NCBI GenBank assembly: GCA_030549775.1
Contig: CM060174.1
Location: 49,615,707 to 49,679,706, forward strand
Direction: 5' to 3'
Length of the DNA stretch: 64,000 nucleotides
Source: Tamarix chinensis
Lineage: Eukaryota > Streptophyta > Magnoliopsida > Caryophyllales > Tamaricaceae
Under the pieces are notes generated by a model. The model had not been told where the DNA came from and made no database searches. It was given only the letters and a program-made list of their open reading frames with translations. The position numbers and the translations under genes were made by a program. Below are positions 44,520 through 56,334 of the stretch, in pieces. The stretch's first letter is position 1. Each line of letters starts with the position of its first letter.

Positions 44520-45722
44520 ATGAGAGGATCCTTTGGCTATGGACAACTTTGCACGAATCTTAATGTAAGAGTAAATGAGGTAAGTTCAAGCAACCTTGAT
44601 GATAAACTTAACCAACTCACTGCTCTTGTTTTGTAGGTAGCTACAGCTACTGGAGTTATTAATATAAGTGGAGTGTGTCATACGCCAGGAAATCCATATG
44701 TTTACCATGAACAAGCTATGAGAGGAGGAGGATGGACACAATATAGTGCTCAATATTTCAATGGTTTTCAAGGAGATGATCCCTATATAAGCACATACTA
44801 TTCTAGAATTAGGCATCAACCCAAGTTTGGACCAAATATGAATGATCATTATCAAGTTCCATATCAAGACCCTTACACACGCGAATATGAAGCTTCAAAA
44901 TATTATCAATATCCTCAACAAGAATCTTCTCCAGTTTCAGAACCCTCAAGTTCAGAAAATATGGATAAGCTTTTTGAAGCACTGATAAATGGTCAAAACC
45001 GGTTGGTAGACTGGCAAAATCACCCTAACTTCGGATGTGGGATGAATGATCATTATTCAATGCCATATCAAGACCCTTACACACGTGATTATGAAGCGTC
45101 AAAACATTGTCAATATCCTCAACAAGAATCTTCTCCAGTTTCAGAACCCTCAAGTTTAGAAAAAATGGATAAGTTTCTTGAAGCACTGACAAATGGTCAA
45201 AACCGGTTGGTAGACGAGAAAAATCAACTGATGCAAAGTCAGATAAGACAAAATGAAAGGATGTCAGTGCTAGAGGAGCAAATGGGTTATATGGTCAACA
45301 TGATCAATCAATTACAAGCATAAGAAGAGCTCTCTAGTACTTCAATTCCAAATTCAAGTGAGAGTTATGAGTATGATGTTGCCATATCCGAATGTAAGGA
45401 TGAGCTAGTTGAGGAGGTTCCCATGAAGAACATTGAAAAGAAAGATCAGGTGGAAGAAGATCTTGTAAAAGTAGAAGAAGAATATTATCAAAATGAGGAT
45501 CAAGTGAACAAAGAGAAGTATATGGATGACAAGACTATCACTTTCATCTACCATAGACCATCTTTGAACATTTATTCCCCAATTTTTCTTGGAGAAAATC
45601 ATGAGAGACAAGGTAAGCCTTTAAACCACTTTGATTTTTTTATGCTAACCACACTCCTTGTTTTCCCTCTTTTAGCAGATTATATAGATCCAAGAGTGAA
45701 GAGAGTAATTAAATCAACTTAG
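44520..45722 (+). pseudogene. D gag-like protein with an in-frame 68-residue duplication
   Basis: One frame from an ATG at 44520 (MRGSFGYGQLCTNL) with two internal stops, TAG near 44636 and TAA at 45321, and a final TAG at 45720. Part one ends DDKLNQLTALVL; part two reads VATATGVINISGVCHTPGNP and QYFNGFQGDDPY; then two 68-residue repeats, each with (H/N)(Q/H)P(K/N)FG, MNDHY, PYQDPYTR, EASK, QESSPVSEPSS and NGQNRLVD. A charged tail follows with VEEDLVKVEEEYYQNEDQ. The layout resembles the middle of Athila/Tat-type gag after the capsid domain (VC-GH-P box, then NPGWRNHPNFSW-like repeats); the zinc-knuckle cysteines are mostly gone. Confidence 0.65.
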
Positions 45723-47755
45723 ATACATCTAATAAGAAGCGTGATGCTCCAAAGGAGAGGTTATGTTGGAAGGATGTGTTTAAAGATTTTGAGATGGGAA
45801 AATATGTTCCTTTGATAGAGAGATCACCATATATCGACATTAGGCAAAACATTATCTCTTTACACGAGCTTAAATTCCATGCTAGGTAAGTTACGTTCTT
45901 GTTGGATCAAATCTTTCATTAAATCTAATATTTTATCTTTTTCTTCCTTGTAGGATAAATATGATCATCACGAGGAAGGATTTGGTGAAGCAGCTCTCAA
46001 GTGGACGTACCCACCTTGAATGAGTAGACTGCTATGATGTCAAGCTGAAGACGTAAAAACAAGCGCTGCTTGGGAGGCAACCCAATGTGATAAGGGAATT
46101 TTCTATCTTCTAGTTATTTATTTAATTATTTAGTTTTTATCTCCATAATTTAAATTACATGTTTCCCTAGTTGTTTACACATTGAGGACAATGTGTAATT
46201 TAAGTGTGGGGGTGTGTGTGTTTTATGTTTTCGTAATAAAAAAATTAGAGTTTTTAGAGTGTTTAGTATTTTTAGGGTTATAGGAACCCTTAGTTAGTCA
46301 ATGAGGAATATACCTTTGAAATCTAATGAAAAGATGATCATGAAATTGAGATAAAGTAAGTGGAGATTTTTTGTATTGATTTCGATATAGGGAACACATA
46401 TCTATGTGTCTACATATGAATGGAGAAAGAACATGTATGATTTTCTAACCACCGACATGACATGTTGAGATTCATCACATTCCTTAGTGAGCTTTTGAAC
46501 TATATATACCTTCTTTTTCTGAGTGAATTTACACAAAATCATCTGTTTTTCTTGGCTTTAAAATTTCTTTGTAAACCTCATATATGTTTAATTGCTTTGA
46601 TCAAATTATTTTCCATAGATCTTGTAATGGACTATAGAGATTACTAGAACTTACTCTTGTGTTAGTCGAAGCTTATAGTCAAAACATGCTCTAATTGAGA
46701 AAATGATAAAGGCAGCTTAGGAATTTTCCATCACATGACCAAATAGCTTAACCTAATTTGTGTATCTATGATATACATCCTATAGAAACCCTTTGAGCCT
46801 ATACAAGGAACATACACTTTTCTTCATTACCCACATTGAATAACCATTAGGCCTTAATCTCCTTACCTTTGCTTAAAGCTAGTGGAAGGAAATCAAATCG
46901 TTATGGATATAAAAATTGGTTGGGTATGTGTGTATGTGAAAGATGTTGAGAAAGTTTTATTCATAATCTATTTTGGTGTGAAGGTGGAAAGATGATCGCT
47001 AATGTGGAGTTAAGCTTATATTTCATCTAATTATTAGATTCCACTAGCTCTTGATCTTTTTAGCACCACACTCCTAAAATACTCCATACCCTTCTTTACC
47101 TTAAACCCTAACACAACCAATAAGTCTTATTTGATTCTTAAGATGAGCAGCCTTTGATCTGATGGAGATTAGTCACAAGAGTTAAGCATATGGTTTGGTC
47201 CCTTTGGAAAGTATTTGATATATTTCATGTGGTTTTATCCACAAGAACACAAGCCTTCTTTGTTTATATATGTGAGTCGTTTGTTATCTTTATCATCTTA
47301 TCTCACATACATGAGTGTTTCTATACATTTGTAGCCATGAATCTAAGAGAGAAAAAAATAGAGGGTATCCATAGTGAGGATGAATCTTGATGTGACTAAG
47401 GCATGGTATATTTTCATCCATAATATTCATCTGCTCATACATGTCATGTTTATGTGTGAACCGTATGTTGAAATTGATCCTTTAAATCTCCCAATGTTGA
47501 ATCTTGATTGATTGCTAATCTTGATGTTTGAAAGTAAAAGATTCTAAGACAAACATGGTTAAGGGTGTTAGGTTTGATTTTCTTTTATTTTTTTGTGTGA
47601 TTTTGTGGGTATATCATCTGCGAAACCCTCATGACACCTTACTCGTCCTCGATGGGTGACCTAGGGGTTTAAAGGGCTTATTGCACATGCTAAGTGTAAT
47701 CATGAAACCTACGAAAATGGCTAGTTAATTTAATTTTATTTGTTTAGAGTAATAA
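45723..47755 (+). other. D interior, non-coding 3' part
   Basis: No recognisable enzyme domain. A conserved plant-retrotransposon word, GCTTGGGAGGCAACCCAATG (46067-46086), contains the small stem TTGGG / CCCAA. A possible intron (GTAAGT at about 45888, TTGTAG at 45953) lies just before. The remaining 1.6 kb is AT-rich with stops in all frames. Confidence 0.6.
46175..46214 (+). other. Internal hairpin plus polypurine-like tract in D
   Basis: Perfect 10-bp stem TTACACATTG / CAATGTGTAA with loop AGGA at 46175-46198, then AAGTGTGGGGGTGTG at 46202-46216. No LTR follows: it is 1.6 kb before the real tract. A candidate central polypurine tract, or the 3' end of an ancestral element. Confidence 0.7.
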
Positions 47756-47792
47756 CTTGCTTGAGGACAAGCAAGAAGCTAAGTGTGGGGTG
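47756..47792 (+). other. Hairpin and polypurine tract before D LTR3
   Basis: Perfect 8-bp stem CTTGCTTG / CAAGCAAG with loop AGGA at 47756-47775, then AAGTGTGGGGTG at 47781-47792 directly before TGATAAG. Confidence 0.87.
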
Positions 47793-49658
47793 TGATAAGT
47801 TTATATTTTGACACATTTTATACCCTTATAATCTTAGTTTTGGGTATTTTATTTAACTAATATAGGTGAATAATTATTGTTTTATGCTTAAGTGGTAAAA
47901 ATTGAATAAATATTATTATTTGAGCTAAAATGATAATAATTAAGTAAATTTAGAATAAAATATTATTTATTAATATTTATTTAATTTTATGTTGCAGGTT
48001 TTATTTTTAAATAAAAGAAAAAAAAAGAATTGGACCTTTGGACCAACGACCAAAGGCTGAAGGCCCAAAGGCCTGGAACAAAAAGCAAACCAAACAGAGC
48101 ATAGCGGTGGGCAACCAAATGAGCCAAACGGGTCTCAAGCACAAAACAAAAATAAAAGAAAAAAGTAACGGATGACGCAGAGAGAAAAGAGAGTCATCCA
48201 TAGTAGGGCTGACGTGGAGGCACGAAAGGAAAGAAAAAAAAAAGGCTCTGGCGCTGAGAGGAATGACCGTGCGGAATTTATAAATGGGCTGCATTAATTA
48301 AAGGAAAAAAAAAAGAGAGAAGAGAGAGCGTAGGGAGAAGAGAGAGCGCAGAGAGAAGAGAGACCACAGAGGGACATAGGAGCTGTTAGAGGATCTGACG
48401 GGAGTTGGCTGCACGGAAAGAAGAAAGGACACTGACGGAGACAACCGACGCATGGAAGGATGACGAAGGGAGACACGCGGCAGCACGGACTTTGTAGCAA
48501 CACATCACCGCCATCATTCAGAAAAAGAAAAAGAAAAATAAATTTGTTGTACAGAAATCAAGGCACCGAGAAGGAAGAAAATTAGAGGAAGTTTAATACC
48601 GGTAGAATTTATTTCAGATAAAATTAATTTTTATCTGAATAAATTCTTGATCTTTCATCCAAAATTAATTCTGGTTATTTCTTTCTCTTCCTTTAATTTA
48701 TATTTTAGATATATATTTTTGTGTAATTAATTCTATAATTATGGTTGGTTAATTATTTATTGTTAGGGAATAAATTGAAACCCTGGATTAAGGTTTGAAT
48801 TATAATTTTATTTTCTTTATTTCGTGGAATTGTTTCTTAACTCTATTTTAATTGCTATCATTTATATATATAATTCTATCAAGTATAATTTATTTGGTGT
48901 GTGCCTTCTTCTGGTTTTCTCATAAGTGATAGTATGTAGGATTATTTGCTTGCTAGGTGGCCATCTAAATATACTAGAATTTACATGTATAAATTGCAGT
49001 TAGGTTAGATAACAATTCACCTAATAGTTTTGTAATTCTAACCGAAGTAATAAAATGTTTTGATACGTGTGGGTCAAGGAAAGGAAATACAGCTAGACAT
49101 GCGTTGTGTACTAGTTTGGGTACTTAGATTGACAGCCTTCCAATTACACTTAATGTATTAAATCTAGTTAAATATAGGAGCCGCTTATTGCTGCTATACT
49201 GCTAGTATTTAATAGGGTTAATATTGGCACGTTGTCATATTAATTAATTAAGGGAAGTAATATAAGGTGTATGGACCTGCGTTTGGTGTACAAATTGGTC
49301 GATATCATTCTCATGATTAAATATCAACTTAGAAATTAATATTATATTTGGACCTAATCTAGTGGTGGATTTGATTTCCCTAGCATCTTTATCATATCTA
49401 CGGGTTTTCTATTATTTTTATTGTTATTAGTTTACATTATTTTATTTACTCCTTTTATTATTATTTTTATAACCCCCATTATTATTTTTCTTATTTATTT
49501 ATTTTGTGTTATTCGGGATTTTTATTTTGATTTATAGTTTTAGCTAGTTAAATAGAGGTGAGCCCTCTCAATCCCCACCCTAGAACGATACCCTTATTTA
49601 CCAGTGCTACAATTGAAAATAAGAGGGTTTAAATTACAGGCCGTCTACGGCTACACCA
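47793..49658 (+). repeat. D LTR3, complete
   Basis: 1,866 bp, TGATAAGTTTATATTTTGAC to GGCTACACCA. TATAAAT at 48279-48285. Nearly identical to LTR2. Frames at 48007-48503 are leader shadows. Confidence 0.88.
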
Positions 49659-50216
49659 AGCCTTATCATGTTTTAGGTAGTATGTTTTAATAGTACTTCA
49701 CCGTACTAATAGTATGTTTTACCAGTACTTCATCATACTAATACTATATTTGTGTGGTCATTGTGATGATCTAGCTTCTTGTCTGAGGAGCAAAGGATGA
49801 TTTTCATGGATACTTTCCTCAGTTAGATTATGTTGAGGGTGATAATGTGGGCAATTATTTGGCCATTTCTTGTGGTTGAAGGTTTATGATTATGCCTAAG
49901 AGTTAAGCTAATTGGTTAAAAGTATTTTGCCCACTGAATTGGCATATTTTTGTATTTTTAGTTATTTAAAATCTTGGCTCGATTTTCTATATTTAGTTTT
50001 GTAAAACTATCATGGCCATTCTATCTATAATATCATTTTTTTCTTTATTACCTTGTATTGTCACATGAATGGTATGATCATGCAGGCATGGGTTAGGTGG
50101 TGATCACACCTCTTTCATGGTTGATGCGACAGTAATATTCCCTGGTTTTCTTTTTCAAACCCTTCTACATTATCTTAAAAATAATGTTTTCTGGTTTAAA
50201 AATTAAGGGTGTTACA
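49659..50216 (+). repeat. B1 3' LTR, last segment
   Basis: Resumes after D and ends AAGGGTGTTACA at 50216. Contains two copies of a 33-bp unit (TAGTATGTTTTA ... GTACTTCANC, 49677-49742). No equivalent survives in the truncated 5' LTR. Confidence 0.65.
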
Positions 50217-51540
50217 CAATTAGAAGAGCAGAAAGTACTAAATGAACACCATGCGAGAATTTTTCAATTACGTTAAGTAGCTATATCTCTCTTAGCAAAA
50301 GTCTTGTGTTAGGGTTATTATTAGAAATTTATGTATCATGATGCCTAGGTGACTGTATGTTGATGATAAGGATGCCAGATATTTTACTCAGGTCAAAATT
50401 TCCCTACCTCAAATTGCAACTAGTCATAAGTCCTTGGCCATTTGTTGTGTAGGAGAGGGGATAATATTTTTGAACCACTTAGCCCCTGTAATGATGATAT
50501 GATAAATATATATTGCCAATTATTTTAAATTATATCCATGATATCTTTTAAACTAACCCATTAAGTGCAAAGGTTAGTCAATAGAGATTCATTATAGTTG
50601 TTATTGATTATTTTACAAAATGGGTTGAGGTAAAGACCTTAGCACATATTCCTTAAAAACAAATAATAGAGTTTTATGGAAGAATATTATATGCAAATAA
50701 GAAATAGAAAAGTGGACTTTTATGGGACAAAACATTATCAATGGTCATGAGATGAATGGAACTAAAAAAAATTTGTCGGTTTGGAGTTCCTCCAACAATT
50801 ATAACTAATAATGGACAATAATTCAACAACAATAAATGTAGATAGTTTTGTAAAAAAAAATGGAGAATTTATTGTTAATTTAATTTAGTTGCCCATTCAT
50901 AGGTAAATCACATTGAATAGTCTTCAATGTGGGTTATTTAGTATTTTGATAACGATTTCCTCACTATTTTCAAAATGGTGTCATGGTCACACTAAACATG
51001 AAAATAAAGAGATACCATAAGTGTTGAGGAACTGTTTAAATGGAGGCGAAAGAGGATGGCTGGATGAGGTTCAAAGAATATTGTGGGTTATCTGAAAAGC
51101 CATAAAAAATAGTAACGAGTGAAATTCCTTTCAGTTATCATTCAAGGATGAGGCAATTGTACCAACAAAAGTATGATTAATTTCATATAAAACCAACCAA
51201 TATGATCCTAAAGATAATAAAGTCTTCAAAATTGAAAAGTACTTGCTAGAAGAACAAAGAGATGTAGTTCAAATGTAGCTTGCTAAATATAGGTAGAAAG
51301 TAGCTAAATAATACAATAAAAGTGTCTAGACATTAAAGAAGGTTTAGTTCCAAAGTAATGGTGGCTTGGGAATTTTAGCAGCTAAATGGAAAGATTTATA
51401 TCAAGTTATAGAGCAAGTTGGGCTAGTTACATTCATAGTAGATAATGAAGAGAGAAGATATCTAGCGAATTCTTGGAATGAAAAAAATTTGAAAAAAATA
51501 CTATTTGTAATGTTGATCGATATTAACTTAAAAATGATTT
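50217..51540 (+). pseudogene. Decayed gypsy integrase outside the nest, Tat-like
   Basis: Readable pieces: PWPF (about 50430), RFIIVVIDYFTKWVEVKTLA (50585-50644) and CRFGVPPTIITNNGQ (about 50775). These fit the integrase core of Tat/Athila-type gypsy elements, with the patterns VAIDYFTKWVEAxxLA and CRFGIPxxIVTDNGxQF; the first Asp is kept, the second is Asn. Further on GEIPFSYHSR-like text at 51120 fits the GETPFSLxYG box. Many stops and shifts. The chromodomain found in B1 is not seen, so this is another lineage. Confidence 0.65.
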
Positions 51541-54500
51541 TTGTTATAATTTAAACTTGCATACTTTGTCTGCCTATCGATATGATGCATAATCTAAAAA
51601 ATTAGATTAAAATAAGAAAGAAGAGAAGTGTAGAGGGGATTCGGCTACACCCAAATGAAAATGAAGAAGGTAATATAAGAGGAGATGGATAGGTATCTAA
51701 TATACAAGTGACCCTTGAGATCAAATACTCACAATTAGCACCTTAGGTATTAACTCTAAGGATAAAGAATGTGAGATTTTGGAGGTGTAAGACAAAATTA
51801 TTCATTTCAACTTTAAATGTAAGGGCTGAGCAGAGGATTTAAGTTTTTGGCCAAAGGGTGAAGAGCCTGATCATCATGTAAGAACTAACATTTAAAGGAG
51901 ATTTGTTAGGATCTTCAAGTTACAGGATGACCATATTAGCTGTGATGGTCAATTACACCTTACTTCCTAGTACCTAGTTACATTATCATCTAACTATCTA
52001 GTTAAATGAATTGAAATCAACTTATACATACCTAGCTGATTTCAAACCAAGAAAAAAAAAACTACAACAAATTCTATGACTCAATGTAGTAGACCATGGG
52101 GTTTTATTAAAGTATATTAGACATCTAATAAACATTATATGACAACTTAATTAAACTAGGAAAAGTATGTTAACTAAAAATGGATAAAAATATCTATTAC
52201 ATAACCGGTTCAATAAGCCTTGGATTACCCATAAGTTAATTAAGTACTTGATTACATTGTCCCTTCATCTTTTCAATCAACTAAGTTTGGAAAATATGTT
52301 GATTTCCCTTCCCTTTTACATGACCCAAGAGTGCAAAATGACTTTTGTATGGCTGTTGCAAAGGATGGTATTTTAAGGCTAGATTTTTGAATATTATGAA
52401 TGATTGTAGAATTAGATAAGGTTGATCCTTGGATTTGTTTTACCTTTCATGTGACTCGAGTTCAAAATGACTTCTATATGGCTATTGCAAAGGGTGGTAT
52501 TGTAAGACTTGATTTTTGAATCTTATGATAGATTCTAGGTTTAGACAAATTAATTCCTTGGAGTTATTTTTAGTGGAGTGGATTTGGATTATTATTTATC
52601 TGGGGATAAGCCATGATAGGTGGTGTCGTCGTCAGCTCATGAATATTTTGCAACACTAGTTAAAAATTATTTATCCAATTTAATAGTTTTTTGGCACTTT
52701 CTAACTTAGAGAAATTGATTAGCATATTTACGTCATATGTGGGAGATGCTTCTACATCACAATGTGGATAAGGGAATAAAGTTTATAATATGTACAAAAA
52801 TATGCTTAACAATGATGCAAAACTAAAGCTCCATATGTAAGCCATCAAATAATAAGGTAATCAAGGAAATATCTATACCTAAGTTCTCAAATAATAAGGT
52901 TTTCGAGCTCTATACATAAGTCCTTAGATAAATAGGTCATAAGGATCTATACGTAAGTCTTCAAATAATGAAGTTTTCAAGATCTATACATAAACCCTCA
53001 AATATTGAGGTTGTCAAAAAAGCTCTATACGTAAGCCCTTAAATAAAGAGGTTGTCGGGCTCTATACATAAGCCCTTACACAATGAGGTCATTGATTCAT
53101 ATATGTAAGACCTAAAATAGTGATTATGTTAGAAAATCTCTATATGTAGTCCTTCAAATAATGAGGTTTCGAAGCAAATCTCTATAAGTAATTTTACAAG
53201 GAAACTCTTTTCTCTTATCCTTTATCATATGGCACTTATCTTGCACAATTAACTTAGGGCTTACTTAGTAATCCCTTCCTAAGTCTTTGTCAAAATCAAG
53301 ACTAAAATGAGGATAAGAACACCAACATAACTTCAAAGAGGATGTGAAAACTTTTAATGTGTAAGAAGATAGTGTGTATTTATACAAGTGAAGAGATGTT
53401 TACAATTATTAGATGGTGGGAGCAAATGGGTATCCCCCTCTATTTATAGTTGAGTTCCCTCCTCCTCCTCCATCAAAGGAAAAGTTTTAGATTTTCTGCA
53501 ACCTTCAACACTTAAGAATTCTAAAGACTTTCTTGTAGGAATTTCCTACACTATTCTAGATTTAAAAGATCTAATGAGTTCATGAATGACTTAGCATGTC
53601 TCTAGGCTATTATATTAGCTTCCACACAATTATAAAAGATCTTAAACAATTCTAAGGTATTCTAGAACCTTTCAAACAAAAAGTGAAATAAATTAGTAGT
53701 CCCTAACATTCTCCCCCACCTAAGCCCTTGATTTCCTCTTTAAGTCCTTGGAAGTCTTAAAATGTTCAATCTATTCATGGAACTACCACAATTCTTCCTC
53801 TTATTCACAACTTTCCTCACTATCTAGTAATCCCTTCCAATACATGAGATACTCGATGTAGTTGGGAACTTCTCTGGCCTTCTTTACTCAATCTAAGACA
53901 ATCTCTACAACATTTTTCTCAAATGATATAACATTTTCAAGTGGTACATGATAAGAGTCACCTCTACTTAGATCATCCTAATCCATGTGCTACATTTTTA
54001 TATATTATAACATATTCTATATTATTAAGATTGTAAATTATTTTTTTTATTTTTTTATTTTTGGTATAAAATCTCAATATGATACACAAAAGAATATTAG
54101 AAAGAAAGGAAGGGTAAGGATATCCCTGGAGATCTAGAAACACAAGGTTAGATGTCAAATTCAATGTTGAAGGGGAGTGAATTAGATAGTGTGTGCTAGT
54201 TATTGTTGCATGTTAGATTATTTGCATTTTCCTATCACTTATCAGTATTTTCATGATATCCCTAGAGATTTAGAGGATAGATAATGGACTAACAAGATAG
54301 TATGGTTTGAATTTTTATAAATATTAAATATAACATTATTAGCCTAATAATTATATACTAATATTTGGTGTCTTTTGTACACTTGATCTAACATGGACAA
54401 AAATTATAGAAATGATTTAATTCATCAAGCTACTAAATCATGGACAAGTTGGAAGTCTTGGATGGAAAAATATTATATGATCAATGATGATGGAACTTTC

Positions 54501-54660
54501 ATATCTACCCCTATAATTACGTCATCACCCTCAAGTAATAGATTAAGTTTATTGGGGGTAAGAATTCTCAAAAACTTTTGGTACATGACAACTCTAATAT
54601 TGAGCTTTAAAAAAATGCATTATTCTTATACACTATAATTTACATTTAAATGGTGTTTTA
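51541..54660. other. Unassigned AT-rich DNA with a degenerate repeat run at 52850-53190
   Basis: About 3.1 kb without a credible gene. At 52850-53190 eight or so units of 35-45 bp share CTATACATAAG, CCTCAAATAATGAGGTT and relatives; several contain the inverted repeat CCTCAA / TTGAGG-like pair. A TATTTATA word at 53375 and a CTATTTATAGTTGAG word at 53439 could be promoter parts of an old LTR belonging to the integrase remnant upstream. This is a guess. Confidence 0.4.
54393..54638 (+). CDS. Hypothetical 81-codon open frame left of the LINE
   Basis: MDKNYRNDLIHQATKSWTSW and onward, no family recognised. It lies directly beside the LINE insertion. The start, ATG after ACTTGATCTAAC, is unremarkable. 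Could be a fragment of a transposase or chance. Confidence 0.2.
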   Translation: MDKNYRNDLIHQATKSWTSWKSWMEKYYMINDDGTFISTPIITSSPSSNRLSLLGVRILKNFWYMTTLILSFKKMHYSYTL

Positions 54661-54752
54661 ATGTGACAAGAGACATAGACAACAAATTTTTAACTTAAAT
54701 CTTTTATCGCTGGTTCTCTCTCCTCTCTCCTAGGGTTGACGGAGTATTGACC

Positions 54753-56334
54753 ATGGCAAAGAAGAAACATGCCTCACCGGGATCTAGGATTCAAGGAAGT
54801 TTGAAAGATGTTGTTGACAGTGCACGAGAATTACCAATGGATGGAACCAAATAAGTTACCTACAGGCCTGAGAATTCTGAACTGTTGCATGAAGGGGTTG
54901 GCGACCAAACCCTACCAGAGGAGAATGATTTGATTGACATGCTTTTGTCTTCTGATCGTGAGGGTGATATGAGGAAATCATCCAATAATGTTCCCTCTAC
55001 CCCAGGACATAATCATGCAGGGGTTTCTAATGGACTGGAAGGAAACCTAGTAGAGGGTTTTGTTACTGCTAGAGAACAATCAAATATTAATACCAGGGCA
55101 TCAGTGTGGAATAGATTGCAGCCTGCTTCACCCCCTAATTCATCATGCAGAGATGTGGTTCTAAAAAATAGAATTCCTAGCCATGGACAATCTCTAACTT
55201 TTCAGAATCCCATGTATGACAATGGTAGGGTTGTGGTAAAACTGGATAAAGAAGATGTGGATTCTGAAGCAGCACTTTGGGCCAATACTTTGATAGGGTA
55301 TGTGTATGGCCAGGCACCATCTTATACTCAGATGTAGGCTTTTATTAAGAGACAATGGACAGCTATTCAAATTCCACAGATTATCTTACATTCTTCTGAG
55401 TTTTTTCTGTTTAAATTTTTTTTCACAGGAGGATGTTGCATGGGTACTTAGCCAGCTTTGGGCGTTTTTCAATAGGCCTTTTGTTCTAAAGAGATGGCAT
55501 AAATGATTGCAATTCAACCCTAATGAGATGCAGGTTCTGCCTTTGTGGATTAGGTTCCCAAACCTTCCTTTGGAGTATTGTGCAATTCAAGTATCATAGT
55601 AGATTAGCCAGTGCAGTTGGTAATCAATATACACTGACTCTATTACTGCATCCAGGGATAGAGCTTCCTATCTAAGGGTTTTGGTTGAGGTGGATGTGAA
55701 AAAACCTTTGTTGGAGTCCTTCTTGATCATGGATCCTGAGGGGATGGAGGTTGAACAAAAAGTAGAGTATGATTGGAAGCCTTTCTATTGTCCTCTTTGT
55801 GACTGCTTTGGCCATGATCAAAGGAGATGCAAGGCATCAAAACAAGATAATAATATAGGTCCTGATAAAGGAGGGGAATGGAGATTAGTTAGGGATCTTA
55901 GAAAAGGAAAGGCCCAAGCTGAGATTGATCATGCTCAGACAGAACCCCAACACACTTTTTATGTGCCGCCTATAGAGGAGAATCTCAATGTTGTTGACAA
56001 TGGTGTTGTGGCTGATGTTCCACTTCAAAAAAGTGATGTTGTTTCTCTAGTAAATTCAGATATTGATTTGTTAAGAACAGTCACTACTTCTAAGGGTCCT
56101 GGTTCCTCTTATGCTACTGGGGGAAAGAAAATTTATGTGATTGAGTCAAGGTTGGCTAAGACTATGCAGATATCTATTAATTTTTCAGAGCCAAGACTTA
56201 CCAGATTCAGAGCCACTCAGTCTGGATCTCATGATTGTGGTGTTGTTGACATTGATTCAAGACAGGGTAGGGCTGGTTTAAACCAGGGGCAAATTTTTCT
56301 GGACTTGATCCTCGTGGACATGATTAGTGCTTGA
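54753..56334 (+). pseudogene. LINE ORF1: DUF4283 plus CCHC zinc knuckle, broken
   Basis: Start MAKKKHASPGSR at 54753. A stop at 54852 and a stop at 55335, then a frameshift near 55415 in a T run, then further breaks near 55506-55675. The DUF4283 part reads AAGFIKRQW-like text, HSSEFFLFKF, EDVAWVLSQLWAFFNRPFVL, LPLWIRFPNLPLEY. The knuckle is CPLCDCFGHDQRRC at about 55790-55830, a good C-x2-C-x4-H-x4-C. ORF1 of L1 elements binds the element RNA. A variable linker follows to the stop at 56332-56334. Confidence 0.85.

Larger units (their letters stand above)
41759..49658 (+). mobile_element. D, short-LTR Ty3/gypsy-like non-autonomous element in three-LTR form
   Basis: Order: LTR1 start 41759-42343, interior end 42344-42480, full LTR2 42481-44335, primer site 44341, interior 44336-47792, full LTR3 47793-49658. 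The interior keeps a gag-like frame but no protease, RT or integrase, so this is a LARD-like element. LTR2 and LTR3 differ at about 6 of 190 positions in one stretch compared by eye, so it is fairly young. Bordering 5-mers (TGATG and AGCCT) do not match, as expected if the three-LTR form arose by recombination between copies. Confidence 0.82.
1..50216 (+). mobile_element. B1, decayed Tekay/Del-type Ty3/gypsy chromovirus that hosts the nest
   Basis: Oldest layer of the window. Its 5' LTR is split into 1863-3154 and 12027-13165, the internal remnant is 13176-15087, and its 3' LTR is split into 15088-16864, 40915-41758 and 49659-50216. The 3' LTR opens with TGTTATAATAC at 15088 after a polypurine tract and closes with GGGTGTTACA at 50216. 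LTR halves on either side of each insertion align by eye with the other LTR. The internal part keeps only the RNase H end, integrase and chromodomain; gag, protease and RT are missing, apparently by a deletion near 13165-13176. The 5' terminus lies left of the window. Family call rests on the chromodomain-bearing integrase. Confidence 0.75.
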
